Positions 23,016 through 33,190 of a stretch of 43,607 nucleotides of DNA are shown here, piece by piece; position 1 is the first letter of the stretch; every line of letters starts with the position of its first letter. Both the position numbers and the translations under genes were made by a program. The DNA is from Treponema sp. GTDB lineage: Bacteria > Spirochaetota > Spirochaetia > Treponematales > Treponemataceae. Below the pieces are notes generated by a model, which saw only the letters and a program-made list of their open reading frames with translations, was not told where the DNA came from and did not search any database. Location: positions 1 through 43,607 of the forward strand of contig JAFSTK010000094.1 in assembly GCA_017450535.1 (NCBI GenBank). Reading direction: 5' to 3'.

Positions 23016-24335
23016 ATGGAACTGAAAACTGATTCTTCTGACATGAAAAAAATAAAGATAACTGCGTCCTGTTTTATGGGCTTATCGCACATCGTTTTTC
23101 TGCGCGACTATGTGAAAGGCATTTTCTTTGCGTTCTGTGAGCTGGCGTTTATCGCGGCTCTGCCTGTCACGCTCAAAAAACTGGTCGGCATGATTACGCT
23201 GGGTTCTCCGCATCCTGAAATGCCGATAAAAATGCGCGACAATTCAATCTTCATGCTGATTGACGGCATTTTGTTTTTGGCAATCGTGGTGATTTTTGCC
23301 ATCGTGTATTACCTCAGCGTAAAAAGCGCGCAAAAAGAATACGAAGAATATTGCCGCACGGGTGGCAGGGCAAAGTCGCAAAAAGAATTGCTCAACACCA
23401 CGCTCGGTAAGTCATTCCCCATTTTTGGTCTGGCACCCGCATTCATCATGGTGATTGTGTTTGTGGTGATTCCGTTGTTGTTCAGCGTGTGCGTGGCGTT
23501 TACGAATTATTCAGACCCCGCACACATTCCGCCGAACAATACCGTGGACTGGGTTGGATTTCAGAACTTTGCGGAACTTTTGGGCGGTCACAACAATTGG
23601 TCGGCTGGATTTGCACGTGTCGCTTTGTGGACGCTCGTGTGGGCGGTGCTCTCTACATTCACTTGTTATTTTGGCGGATTGATTATCGCTGTTCTGCTTA
23701 AAGAAGTGAACATAAAAATTGCTCCTGTCTTCCGCTTTATTTTCATCCTTCCGTATGCGGTTCCGAGCGTCGTCTCTATGCTTGTGTGGAAAAATCTTTT
23801 GAACGGAACATTTGGCATTGTAAACCGCACGCTGATGTCGATTGGTTTTATTGAAAGCCCGATTCCATGGCTCGGCACACCGCTGATGGCGCAGTTCACT
23901 TGTGTGATGGTCAATCTGTGGGCTGGTTTTGGCTATTTTATGCTGCTTTCAATGGGAACGATGACGGCCATCAGTGAGGACATGAATGAGGCGGCACGCA
24001 TTGACGGCGCGAGCAAAACACAGATTTTGACAAAAATCACCATGCCGTTGGTTTTGTACCAGACATTGCCGCTGATTATCATGAGTTTTGCGCACAACGT
24101 AAACAATTTTGGCGCAATCTACTTTTTGACCAACGGCTTGCCTACAGTTTCAGATTCAACCACGACGCTTGCGGGCGCGACAGATATTTTGGTCACGTGG
24201 ATTTACAAGCTGACGATTACGCTGATGAAGTACAACTATGCTTCGGTTATTGCGGTGATGATTTTCATCGTGCTGGCTCCATTCGCAATTTTCAACTTTA
24301 AGAACACCAAGGCTTACAAGGAAGGTTCAGTATGA
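23016..24335 (+). CDS. ABC sugar transporter permease, MalF type
   Basis: The 439-residue membrane protein has an N-terminal extension with extra hydrophobic segments (about residues 20-95) as in MalF-like permeases. A set of transmembrane helices follows, and near the C-terminus the EAA loop NEAARIDGASKTQILTKITM contacts the ATPase. ATG 23016 is chosen because GGGAG (23005-23009) is six bases upstream; an in-frame ATG at 23010 overlaps that site. It ends with an ATGA overlap to the second permease. No ATP-binding subunit is encoded in the cluster, so a shared MsmK-like ATPase elsewhere is expected. Confidence 0.92.
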   Translation: MELKTDSSDMKKIKITASCFMGLSHIVFLRDYVKGIFFAFCELAFIAALPVTLKKLVGMITLGSPHPEMPIKMRDNSIFMLIDGILFLAIVVIFAIVYYLSVKSAQKEYEEYCRTGGRAKSQKELLNTTLGKSFPIFGLAPAFIMVIVFVVIPLLFSVCVAFTNYSDPAHIPPNNTVDWVGFQNFAELLGGHNNWSAGFARVALWTLVWAVLSTFTCYFGGLIIAVLLKEVNIKIAPVFRFIFILPYAVPSVVSMLVWKNLLNGTFGIVNRTLMSIGFIESPIPWLGTPLMAQFTCVMVNLWAGFGYFMLLSMGTMTAISEDMNEAARIDGASKTQILTKITMPLVLYQTLPLIIMSFAHNVNNFGAIYFLTNGLPTVSDSTTTLAGATDILVTWIYKLTITLMKYNYASVIAVMIFIVLAPFAIFNFKNTKAYKEGSV

Positions 24336-25174
24336 TAAAAGAAAAAGGATTAGGACAGGTCAACAGGGTACTCATCTACATATTGTTCACGATAATTTCA
24401 TTCTTTGTGATTTATCCGCTGGTGTATGTGGTGAGCGGCGCATTTGCTCCGGGAAACAGCATGGCTTCTCTGAACATCGTGCCATTTGCGGACGGCTTTA
24501 CGTTGGACCATTTTGTGCATCTGTTTACGCGCACGGACTACGGACGCTGGTTCTTGAATACGTTGATTATTTCTGTGGAGACCAGTTTGGCGACAGTGCT
24601 TGTGGCTTCTCTTGCGGCATACGTTTTCAGCCGATTTCAGTTCAAGTTCAAAAAGCCCTTCCTGATGAGCCTTTTGATTTTGCAGATTTTCCCAAGTTTT
24701 GTGGGCATGATTGCGATTTACGTGATTTTGTATCGCTTGGGCGGACTGGATACGCTCTGGGGACTGGTGCTTGTCTACACGGCGGGAAACATTCCTTACA
24801 ACACATGGCTGGTAAAAAACTACATGGACACGGTATCAAAAAATTTGGACGAGGCGGCGCGTATTGATGGCGCAGGTCATTTCCGCACGTTCTTCCAGAT
24901 TATCATGCCGATTGCCCGCCCGATTATCACGTTCTTGGGTATTACCAGTTTTACCGCACCGTGGATGGACTTTATCTTCCCCAAGATGGTTTTGCGCAGC
25001 GTGGAAAATCAGACATTGGCGTTGGGCTTGTTCAGCTTTGTGTCTGACAAGAAAAATGAGTTCACTATTTTTGCGGCGGGCGCGCTGATTGTGGCGATTC
25101 CGTTCGTGATTTTCTTCTTGTTTACACAGAGGACTTTGGTCACCAGTTTTGGCGGTGCAGCTGTAAAAGAGTAA
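24332..25174 (+). CDS. ABC sugar transporter permease, MalG type
   Basis: The 280-residue protein is the second CUT1 permease subunit. It has about six transmembrane segments, beginning VLIYILFTIISFFVIYPLVY, and the EAA loop DEAARIDGAGHFRTFFQIIM, and ends RTLVTSFGGAAVKE, a tail typical of MalG-like proteins. Its start overlaps the MalF-type stop as ATGA. A small hairpin, GCACG-TCTC-CGTGC (25179-25192), lies between it and the beta-galactosidase gene. Confidence 0.93.
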   Translation: MIKEKGLGQVNRVLIYILFTIISFFVIYPLVYVVSGAFAPGNSMASLNIVPFADGFTLDHFVHLFTRTDYGRWFLNTLIISVETSLATVLVASLAAYVFSRFQFKFKKPFLMSLLILQIFPSFVGMIAIYVILYRLGGLDTLWGLVLVYTAGNIPYNTWLVKNYMDTVSKNLDEAARIDGAGHFRTFFQIIMPIARPIITFLGITSFTAPWMDFIFPKMVLRSVENQTLALGLFSFVSDKKNEFTIFAAGALIVAIPFVIFFLFTQRTLVTSFGGAAVKE

Positions 25175-25220
25175 GGAAGCACGTCTCCGTGCGGGCAATG
25201 ATTTAATTTAAGGAATGAAT

Positions 25221-27389
25221 ATGACATATAGTTTTGATAATATCAGTATACTTCGCGATGGAAAGAGGTGGTTTCCGACGATGGGAGAAATCCATTATTC
25301 GCGCGTGCCGCATCAGTTTTGGGCAGAGACGCTGAACAAAATGAAAGCGGGCGGCGTAGATATTGTGAGCACCTACGTCATTTGGATTCATCACGAAGAA
25401 ATTGAAAACGAATATGATTGGTCAGGCGACCGGGATTTGCGCGCTTTTGCGGAAACGGCAAAGAAATGTGGCGTAAAATTGTGGCTCAGAATTGGTCCGT
25501 GGTGTCATGGCGAAGTGCGCAACGGTGGCTTTCCGGACTGGCTTTTGCACAAGAATTTTGAGCCGCGCACTAACAACGAAGAGTATTTTAAGGAAGTAGA
25601 GAAATGGTATCGTGCGGTGTACGAACAGGTGAAAGATTTTATCTGTTCGCCCGGACATGCTTTTACAGCGGACAATCCGATTATCGGCATACAGATTGAA
25701 AACGAATTTGGTCATTGTGGCGGCTTGTACGATGAAAGTGGTGAAGACCATATGCGCCGTTTGCAGCAGATGGCACAAACTGTTGGTTTTAACGTGGCAA
25801 TGTACACGGCGACAGGCTGGGGCGGCGCACGCACAGGCGGTATGCTTCCTGTTATGGGCGGTTACTGCGATGCGCCGTGGGATCAGAGTACCACAGAAAT
25901 TGAGCCGAGCGGAAACTACATTTTCACACACGAACGTAATGACCATAACATCGGAAGCGACCACGGTTTTGGCTACGGCATCACGTTTGACATCAAAAAA
26001 TTTCCGTACCTCACGGCAGAATTGGGTGGCGGCTTACAAGTGACGGCTCATCGGCGCACGATTGCTACTGCTCAGGACATTGCCGCCGTCGCTACAGTAA
26101 AATTGGGAAGCGGCGTGAACCTTTTGGGCTACTACATGTATTGTGGCGGCACCAATCCTGACGGCAAACTCACTACTTTGCAGGAATCGCGCGAGACAGG
26201 CTATCCCAACGATTTGCCGATAAAATCCTACGATTTCCGTGCGCCAATCCGGGAATTTGGTCAGGTTTCGGACACTTTGCGTGAGCTCAAATTGATTTCA
26301 TATTTTACGTCTGAATTTGGCTCAGAGTTGTGCGACTTGCCTGCGGATATATCTGATGACAATCCCAGGGACCCTTCCGACTTTAAAAATCTGCGCTATT
26401 CATTCCGCACGGACGGGAAATGTGGCTACATATTCATCAACAATTATGTGCGTCATCACAAAATGGCGGTTCATGACGGACTAGCCATGCTTGCTTCTGA
26501 CGGGAAAACACGCTTTATGTCAGGCAATTTGCAGAACGGCGAATATTTCTTCTTGCCGTTCAACATGACCTACGGCGGCGTAAAAATCAAGACGGCGACG
26601 GCGACACCACTTTGTTCAGTAGGAGACAAGGTTGTGTTCTATCGTACAAAGGAAGACAAGGCGACCGCATTTTTCTTTGCGTTCCCAGATGACGAATCTG
26701 AGGCGGCGGGAAAAAAACAATTCTTGGTGCTTACTCATGCCGACGCGCTCAACGCATGGAAAGCTGTTGGAAACCGCCTGTTGATTAGTTCGTCCGATGC
26801 TTATGCGGTTATCAACGAGAAAAATCAGTCGGTGATTACAGGTCGTGGCACAAATGCTTCTTTCTGTGTGTATCCCGACTTTGATATCGTTCCCGATGGC
26901 TGGGAAAAGACGGGTTCCGTGAACAAAAATATTGACGCGGAACTGGAGCCAGTGCTGTTCACCAAGTACGAACGCAAAACAAATATCAGCGCAGGAATGC
27001 TCCATGTGGTAAAAACAGGTGATAACACTTACACCCTCGATGCGTCCCCGCTTATCAAAACACTTTCTGAAAACGCAAAGCAGAAGAATTTGTCAGATTG
27101 TTTTGTCACGCTGAATTACATTGGCGAAAGCGCAAAACTCTACGGCATAAAAGACGGAAAGCGCACGCTTTTGCTTGACCATTTCTTCTTGGGCGAGTCA
27201 TATCCGTGGGAAATCGGCTTAAAACGCTTTGTGGGCCAGAACATTGATTTTGAGCATCTGGAGATGGAAATTATTCCGCTCAAAAAAGACGCTGATATCT
27301 ATCTGGAAGAAAGACCGCAATTTGACGAAGCATCAATCGCCTTGCTCAGAGCGGTGAAATATGAATACGAATGGAGCTACTTGCTGTAG
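25221..27389 (+). CDS. GH35 beta-galactosidase, cytoplasmic
   Basis: The 722-residue enzyme shows the GH35 fold: GEIHYSRVPHQFWAETLNKM near the N-terminus, GPWCHGEVRNGGFPDW, IQIENEFG with the putative acid/base E162, and LTAELGGG with the putative nucleophile E267. It lacks a signal peptide, so it acts on imported galacto-oligosaccharides, releasing galactose for galM/galK/galT. ATG 25221 has AAGGA six bases upstream; ATG 25215 overlaps that site. The C-terminal 400 residues contain beta-rich domains, longer than minimal GH35 enzymes. It belongs to the transporter operon. Confidence 0.88.
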   Translation: MTYSFDNISILRDGKRWFPTMGEIHYSRVPHQFWAETLNKMKAGGVDIVSTYVIWIHHEEIENEYDWSGDRDLRAFAETAKKCGVKLWLRIGPWCHGEVRNGGFPDWLLHKNFEPRTNNEEYFKEVEKWYRAVYEQVKDFICSPGHAFTADNPIIGIQIENEFGHCGGLYDESGEDHMRRLQQMAQTVGFNVAMYTATGWGGARTGGMLPVMGGYCDAPWDQSTTEIEPSGNYIFTHERNDHNIGSDHGFGYGITFDIKKFPYLTAELGGGLQVTAHRRTIATAQDIAAVATVKLGSGVNLLGYYMYCGGTNPDGKLTTLQESRETGYPNDLPIKSYDFRAPIREFGQVSDTLRELKLISYFTSEFGSELCDLPADISDDNPRDPSDFKNLRYSFRTDGKCGYIFINNYVRHHKMAVHDGLAMLASDGKTRFMSGNLQNGEYFFLPFNMTYGGVKIKTATATPLCSVGDKVVFYRTKEDKATAFFFAFPDDESEAAGKKQFLVLTHADALNAWKAVGNRLLISSSDAYAVINEKNQSVITGRGTNASFCVYPDFDIVPDGWEKTGSVNKNIDAELEPVLFTKYERKTNISAGMLHVVKTGDNTYTLDASPLIKTLSENAKQKNLSDCFVTLNYIGESAKLYGIKDGKRTLLLDHFFLGESYPWEIGLKRFVGQNIDFEHLEMEIIPLKKDADIYLEERPQFDEASIALLRAVKYEYEWSYLL

Positions 27390-27414
27390 TCAGAATAAAA
27401 AAGGAGGCAAAAAA

Positions 27415-29382
27415 ATGGTTGGTATGAAAAAAGTGCTGTTTGCTTTTGCGGCATGTGCTTTGTTCTCTCCCTTGTTTGCTGTGTCAGGAAAAGCTGCTGA
27501 TGCCGCATCACAGAAAATTGTCGTGGAAAAAGTGGAAGGCTTGAGCGATGATTTTATGCGCGGTGTGGACATCAGTATGATTGACCAGATTGAACAGTCA
27601 GGCGGAAAATTTTACAACGTAAAGGGTGAGGCCGAGGACATCTTTCAGATTCTTAAAGATAACGGTGTAAACTGGATTCGCATTCGTCTGTGGAACAAGC
27701 CGGTGTATGAAGAAGACCAAAAAGATGCGAACGGCAAAATAATTGCCAAAAAAGGCGACAAAATGGGTGGCGGTAACAATGACCTCGCCACAGACCTGCG
27801 CATTGCAAAACGCATTAAAGCGGCAGGTCTCAAATTCATGCTGGACTTCCATTATTCTGACTTTTGGGCAGACCCCGGAAAACAATACATGCCGCAGGAG
27901 TGGAAAAAGCTTACCCCCGCGCAATTGGAAGCGGAAGTAGAGAAATTTACCCGTGAGACAATCGACACGTTTACCAAGGAAGGCGCGGCTCCCGATGCCG
28001 TACAAATTGGTAACGAATTGAACTCAGGCTTTATGTGGCCGGTGGGACAAATCTGGAGCGATGACCCTAACGTAAAAATTGGTGGTATGAAGCAGTTTAT
28101 GAAATTGTTGACCCGCGCTTCAAATGGTGTCCGCACCGCACAGAACGGAAAAAATATCAAAATCATCATTCATCTTGCTGACGGTGGCAGACAGGAATTG
28201 TACAAATGGATTTTCGATGAAGTCAAAAAAGAAAAAATTGACTATGACATCATTGGTCTTTCATTCTATCCTTACTGGCACGGTTCCATCGCTGACTTAA
28301 AGGCGAACTTGGAGATGATAAGCAAACGCTACGGAAAACAGATGGCAGTTGTGGAGACCGCCTATGCCTTTACCGAAGAAAACGGCGATGCGCAGGGCAA
28401 CGTGTTCATGGTCTACAGCGATGAGGCTCACGGCTATGTTCCGAGCGTACAAGGACAGGCGACGGCAATTCGTGATGTCATTGCGGCGGTGGCAAGCGTC
28501 AAAGGCGGCTGCGGCGTATTCTATTGGGAAGCAGATTCAATCCTTGTGAAAGGCGCAGATTTGTCCGCGACAGAAGGTAACACTTGGGAAAATCAGGCGA
28601 TGTTTGACTTTAACGGAAAAGCATTGCCGTCACTCGCCGTGTGGAATCTGGTCGGCGGAAAAGGTGAAGTTGAGAACGCATGGGGCGGAAGCGCAAAACT
28701 CGGCGGCAATTTTACTCCGTATGCGCTCGCAGATGGCGTTTCAGTCGTCACAAAGCCGGGTGTCGCACCAACGCTTCCTTCCAAAGTAAAAGTGATTTTC
28801 ACCAACGACAGCGAAGGACTGGTAGACGTAAAATGGGACGCGCACAACTGGTCAAACGAAAAGAACGGCACGGTCGCACTGGGCGGAACAATTGCGGGAA
28901 GCTCATTTAAACCGACACTGAAAGTCGTCGTGACAGACCGCCAGAATTTGATTGCCGATGCCTCATTTGAAAACGGCAAGATGGGCAACTGGAAACTGAA
29001 CGGTCCTGGCGCGGCATGTTTTATGGAAAACAACAAGAGCAACGCGCGTACTGGCAAATGGACGTACAAGTATTGGCTCAATTCCGGCTTTAAGTCAATT
29101 TTGTCGCAGGAACTGAAAGATATTCCTAACGGCACCTACGAGCTGAGCGTATGGGCAATGGGTGGCGGCGGAGAAAATAACATCCGCTTGTTTGCGGCAA
29201 ATTTTGACGGCACCAAAAAACAAGTGACCAGCAAAATCACAAATACGGGCTGGCAGGATTGGCACCAGTACAAAATCAGAGTGCCAGTAACAGACGGCAA
29301 GGCAACAGTCGGCATCTATTTGGACACAAAGCCAGACTGCTGGGGAAACTTTGACGACATCGAATTTATAAAGGTGGACTGA
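27415..29382 (+). CDS. secreted GH53 endo-beta-1,4-galactanase with Ig-like and binding modules
   Basis: The 655-residue enzyme cleaves beta-1,4-galactan. The signal peptide ends near SPLFA. The GH53 domain spans about residues 45-390: RGVDISMIDQIEQSGGKFYN, FMLDFHYSDFWADPGKQ, IGNELNSG with the acid/base E201, and VVETAYAF with the nucleophile E314. A short Ig-like (Big_4-type) segment follows, then a C-terminal jelly-roll domain (about 510-655, starting NLIADASFENGKMGNWKLNG) that looks like a carbohydrate-binding module such as those attached to other galactanases. ATG 27415 has AGGAGG seven bases upstream. The signal type suggests periplasmic or secreted localisation. Confidence 0.92.
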   Translation: MVGMKKVLFAFAACALFSPLFAVSGKAADAASQKIVVEKVEGLSDDFMRGVDISMIDQIEQSGGKFYNVKGEAEDIFQILKDNGVNWIRIRLWNKPVYEEDQKDANGKIIAKKGDKMGGGNNDLATDLRIAKRIKAAGLKFMLDFHYSDFWADPGKQYMPQEWKKLTPAQLEAEVEKFTRETIDTFTKEGAAPDAVQIGNELNSGFMWPVGQIWSDDPNVKIGGMKQFMKLLTRASNGVRTAQNGKNIKIIIHLADGGRQELYKWIFDEVKKEKIDYDIIGLSFYPYWHGSIADLKANLEMISKRYGKQMAVVETAYAFTEENGDAQGNVFMVYSDEAHGYVPSVQGQATAIRDVIAAVASVKGGCGVFYWEADSILVKGADLSATEGNTWENQAMFDFNGKALPSLAVWNLVGGKGEVENAWGGSAKLGGNFTPYALADGVSVVTKPGVAPTLPSKVKVIFTNDSEGLVDVKWDAHNWSNEKNGTVALGGTIAGSSFKPTLKVVVTDRQNLIADASFENGKMGNWKLNGPGAACFMENNKSNARTGKWTYKYWLNSGFKSILSQELKDIPNGTYELSVWAMGGGGENNIRLFAANFDGTKKQVTSKITNTGWQDWHQYKIRVPVTDGKATVGIYLDTKPDCWGNFDDIEFIKVD

Positions 29383-29384
29383 TT

Positions 29385-31205
29385 ATGAAAAGAATAAAAA
29401 AAGCACTTGTCTTGTTCGCCACAATGGGACTTGCCGCATCGGTCTTTGCGCAAGAAGCAACTGACGGCTTTGTTGTTCCGCTGGATGAAGACTTTAGCAA
29501 AGTGACAGTATCGGCTCCCTCAGCGGAAGCTACAGGCGCGGGCAGAAATGTAAAACAGGGCATTTATATTAAAGTGACCAGCAGTAACAAGTCACTTATC
29601 CGGGACATCGCCAAGGGCGAAAAGAAAGGCTATGAGTTTGACAGCTCCCATTTTCTTAGCGAGGCGAACTGGTGGTTCTGGGGCGATATCAGTCCTTCAT
29701 TCCATCTCGACGCAGAAATTGCCGCATGGAAATTTGATAAGACTTTGTATCAGGCAAACAGCTATGCGGATAATGTTCCTGCCGTGACATGGGGCGACGG
29801 CCTTCAGACATTGGCTTCTATGCCGTTCAGCTGGATTGCCAATGCCAACGATAACGGAATCGGCGCATTCAACAAAATGGGCTTTTCAATTATCACGCCT
29901 TGGGTTGATGCTAAGTTGGGTTACGGAAACCTGAAAGCGAACGGTATGTTGGATTGGAAAGGAATCTATCATGTTATCGACCGTTGGAACGATGTAGGCA
30001 AAGGTTTTACCGAAATAAGTTTGGGAAGAGATCTCCGCCAGCATGGAAATGTTACAATAAATGCGACCGCGGCGTTAAGCAGAATGCGCGGTACATACGG
30101 TGTCTATGATTTACTGGATGTAAAATATGGCGAAGATGAGAAAAATCCCTTCATAGAAGGTGCGCTCACTTTTGGCAGCATGACCACTGCGGAAGAACTG
30201 TTCCGCTACAACGAAGCGAATAAGAGTGCGATGAGCGCATATTTTGCTGTCGCTCCTCTCGCACCGCTCAAACTCGAAGTACACGGCATGGGCACCTTTG
30301 GCACAGGCATTGACTTGGACAAAGATGCGCTCGCTATTGCCGGAAGAATCGGCTGGAAGGCAGATAAATGGTCTGCCAGTATTATGGAAAGTTATGCGCA
30401 GAAAAATGTCAATTCCGTATGGGGTAGCGATGGTACAAATTATGATAACATCAATGCGAACAAAGCTACCACACAACTTGATGTTACGGTTTCGCCAGAA
30501 GAAATGTTTTCATTCGGCCTCGACCAAGGAGTCAGTATTGTGCTGAACAGCGAGACCAGTCCTAACAAACACAACCAGTATAAAGACTTTATTTCGTTTA
30601 GGACACAGCCGTATGCGGACATTGATTTGAGTTCTCTCATCAACAAAGATATCGCGATTGGTTTGTACGGTGTAGTCACGTTTGACAAGATTGCTGAAGA
30701 ATCCAAGACCGATAAAGATTTGGAGACAACATTCAAAGAAGCCGGTATTGAATTGCGTTTTGGCGAACTTGCAAAATTTCTCAAAAAAATGACATTTGAT
30801 TATGCTGTAAAAGCAAACGCAAAATGGGAAATGACTTCCAGCACGACCAACAGCTACGAATTTGGCGAAATGTACCACAGCTTTATGCTTGGCGCAGATA
30901 TTACGGAAAACTTTAATATCAACGGTGGCGCAGTGTATCGTCACTGGGTAGACAAAGAAGACAAGCAGCAGCCGTTGGGATTTGCATTTGGTTTTGCATT
31001 CAATCGCACGCCCTTGCCGGGACACCCCAAATTCTGGGTACATGCAACTTATGGAATGGATCCGTATGAAGACAACAACTACAGCGTATATCGTGCGGAC
31101 CATCCTGATAAGAAATTATTGCATCGCACTTATTTGTTGAACAGTCTGAGCACCAATATGACCTACAGCTTTATTCGTATGGGTCTGATTTGGGACTTGC
31201 AATAA
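29385..31205 (+). CDS. outer-membrane beta-barrel protein, candidate oligosaccharide porin
   Basis: The 606-residue protein has a signal peptide cut after SVFA. Alternating hydrophobic strands rich in aromatic residues run to the end, with the final strand MTYSFIRMGLIWDLQ. Strand-turn patterns such as FHLDAEIAAWKFDKTLYQ and LKLEVHGMGTFGTGIDL support a beta-barrel. It follows the galactanase by two bases, so it is co-translated with it. I infer that it lets galacto-oligosaccharides cross the outer membrane. There is no TonB box, so it differs from SusC-type receptors. A surface-adhesin role is an alternative. Confidence 0.75.
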   Translation: MKRIKKALVLFATMGLAASVFAQEATDGFVVPLDEDFSKVTVSAPSAEATGAGRNVKQGIYIKVTSSNKSLIRDIAKGEKKGYEFDSSHFLSEANWWFWGDISPSFHLDAEIAAWKFDKTLYQANSYADNVPAVTWGDGLQTLASMPFSWIANANDNGIGAFNKMGFSIITPWVDAKLGYGNLKANGMLDWKGIYHVIDRWNDVGKGFTEISLGRDLRQHGNVTINATAALSRMRGTYGVYDLLDVKYGEDEKNPFIEGALTFGSMTTAEELFRYNEANKSAMSAYFAVAPLAPLKLEVHGMGTFGTGIDLDKDALAIAGRIGWKADKWSASIMESYAQKNVNSVWGSDGTNYDNINANKATTQLDVTVSPEEMFSFGLDQGVSIVLNSETSPNKHNQYKDFISFRTQPYADIDLSSLINKDIAIGLYGVVTFDKIAEESKTDKDLETTFKEAGIELRFGELAKFLKKMTFDYAVKANAKWEMTSSTTNSYEFGEMYHSFMLGADITENFNINGGAVYRHWVDKEDKQQPLGFAFGFAFNRTPLPGHPKFWVHATYGMDPYEDNNYSVYRADHPDKKLLHRTYLLNSLSTNMTYSFIRMGLIWDLQ

Positions 31206-31216
31206 GGAGACGGAAA

Positions 31217-31705
31217 ATGAAAAAAAAGATTATAAAAGGATTTTTAATTGCGAGCTTATGTATCTTTGGACTGTGTCTTGGCGGATGCGCAGATGCTACA
31301 GGACTGCATAACCAGAATGCATTGCAGGTGACTTTTAAATTCATTAATTTTGCCGAAGCACTTTCAGATGGCGATTATTCCATTGCAGGTGACTTTAACG
31401 GCGATAATATTTGGGAAGCCACTAATGCAGCAAAGAACATTTCGATAAAAAATGGCACGGGAACATCCTCTACGGTATACAGCGTTACCTCAACATGGAT
31501 AAAATGTTCACTGGTAAAAACTAATGACAGCGCATGGACTCGTCCTTGGTACCCGACAATCAAAGGAAATGTTGTTGATGAGGGTACAGCTGGCACCCCG
31601 CAACAGAATTTTTATCTTGGTGGAATTGACGTAAATGCAGGCGAAGCGGTTATTGTCATAGACGGCAGTAAATCTGGTACGGATGCGATGATTTACGTTC
31701 AGTAG
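31217..31705 (+). CDS. small lipoprotein of the galactan operon
   Basis: The 162-residue lipoprotein has a lipobox LGGC (C24) and AAGGAG seven bases before ATG 31217. The mature part begins with LQVTFKFINFAEALSDGDYS, which resembles the start of the repeated beta-module in the lipoprotein at 35380 and the tail of the GH53 lipoprotein. A single beta-sandwich domain that binds glycan at the cell surface is a reasonable guess. No named family is recognised. Confidence 0.72.
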   Translation: MKKKIIKGFLIASLCIFGLCLGGCADATGLHNQNALQVTFKFINFAEALSDGDYSIAGDFNGDNIWEATNAAKNISIKNGTGTSSTVYSVTSTWIKCSLVKTNDSAWTRPWYPTIKGNVVDEGTAGTPQQNFYLGGIDVNAGEAVIVIDGSKSGTDAMIYVQ

Positions 31706-31716
31706 GAGGACAAACG

Positions 31717-33171
31717 ATGAAAAGAGTATTTTTTAATAGAAGCCTTTTGTCATGTTTAACACTCGCACTCCTCTTGGGGATGACATCATGCGAAGCCTTG
31801 CAAGATACATTGAGCAGCGAGCAGAAAAAGGATCAAGTGATAGACATAGGTACGATAACCGCAGATTCTACGACATACTATTACAATGGCAAGAGCGGCG
31901 AAAACGTAAAAGGCAATGAAGCCCATCTGGTACTCAAACTGGGACAAATTGCAAATGCGACAAACGCTGTAGTAGCCTATACGCTTTCTTATAAAATGAA
32001 AAATGGAAGCGGAGATACTATTGCCAGAACTGCTTCTGGAAAAGGAACAGGAACACTCAGCGATTCAAAAAGCAAATATTATGTCGATTTGTCACCAGCT
32101 ATCAACTTGATTGATGGTTCTAAAGATGTGGCCGATGATGATATTTCGCTTACGTTAAGTGTCTCTGGCTTAACCAATGCGAGCGGAAATACCTATAATG
32201 GCTATTCAATGGCAAAGTTCAACAAAGCGATAAGTTTTGCTCCATTGTATTCCAGCGAAGCACTTGTTTTTTCCACAAAAACGACAAATGCTGGCGCAAC
32301 TTTTACCATTCCGCTAAACGGAAAAATCACCGCAGTAGACAGCACTGTAACTGCGACGGCAACAACTGGTACGCTTCCTGCGACAACCTTTACCGCAAAA
32401 CTCTCAGCTGACGGCAAACAGATTCTTTTGACATCATCTGCAGATTTGACGGGCAAAGATTTTACGGCAGACATTACATTGACAGGAATAAAACCTGTGG
32501 GCGGCAAGGAATCATATACGTACACGTTTAAGGGAGTGTTATTTAAGCCGTTGCTTGTCGTGGTAGACGGAAAACTGGCAGATACAGTTTGGTCAGACAG
32601 CACAAAATCAAAGAAATCAACAGCAGCTTATGCTAGTCCGACCGGATATAATCTATCTGCGCTGTACGTGACAAACGATGAGAACTACTTGTACGTGGCG
32701 GTAACAGGCGCATTGGCTTTGGGTAGTGGCGACAACATTGTTCTGATGGTAGACAACACAGCGGCTTCTGGTGCAGGAATGAGCTCAACGGATAGTGGCA
32801 TAAATGATTATCTTGTGCCTTCAACAAAGACTACGTATACTGGCGTTGACTTCTATTTGTGCCATCTTCAGGGAACAGCCTTGCATAGTCGTGTTTGGGG
32901 ACCGCGAACGGATGGTGTAGAAGCTGCAACAACGGGCTCTGTTTCTGTCGCAGAATATAAAATTCCGCTTTCTCTTGTAGCAAATGCGGCGGTGGGCAAT
33001 GTACTTAAACTGTTTGTTTCAACCAGTGCATATACTTATGTCGAAGGTGGCAGTCCTAAAAATACATTTGCTCTGAAAGATTGCATTCCTTCTGCGGCGG
33101 CAACAGTCGGCAATGGCGGACAGTCACTCAGCATTGATTTTAGCAAGGCGTTGGAATATACCGTGCAATAA
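31717..33171 (+). CDS. lipoprotein with CBM9-like C-terminal domain
   Basis: The 484-residue lipoprotein has lipobox MTSC (C25). Residues 40-270 are beta-rich, threonine-rich repeats. From about residue 285 the pattern VDGKLADTVWSDSTKSKKST, then YVTNDENYLYVAVTGA and DNIVLMVDN, is that of CBM9/DOMON-like carbohydrate-binding domains. It lies 11 bases after the small lipoprotein gene and 19 bases before the second GH53. It probably captures galactan chains at the cell surface, comparable in role, but not in sequence, to SusD or surface glycan-binding proteins. Confidence 0.78.
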   Translation: MKRVFFNRSLLSCLTLALLLGMTSCEALQDTLSSEQKKDQVIDIGTITADSTTYYYNGKSGENVKGNEAHLVLKLGQIANATNAVVAYTLSYKMKNGSGDTIARTASGKGTGTLSDSKSKYYVDLSPAINLIDGSKDVADDDISLTLSVSGLTNASGNTYNGYSMAKFNKAISFAPLYSSEALVFSTKTTNAGATFTIPLNGKITAVDSTVTATATTGTLPATTFTAKLSADGKQILLTSSADLTGKDFTADITLTGIKPVGGKESYTYTFKGVLFKPLLVVVDGKLADTVWSDSTKSKKSTAAYASPTGYNLSALYVTNDENYLYVAVTGALALGSGDNIVLMVDNTAASGAGMSSTDSGINDYLVPSTKTTYTGVDFYLCHLQGTALHSRVWGPRTDGVEAATTGSVSVAEYKIPLSLVANAAVGNVLKLFVSTSAYTYVEGGSPKNTFALKDCIPSAAATVGNGGQSLSIDFSKALEYTVQ

Positions 33172-33190
33172 ACAACGTGGAGGCTTGATT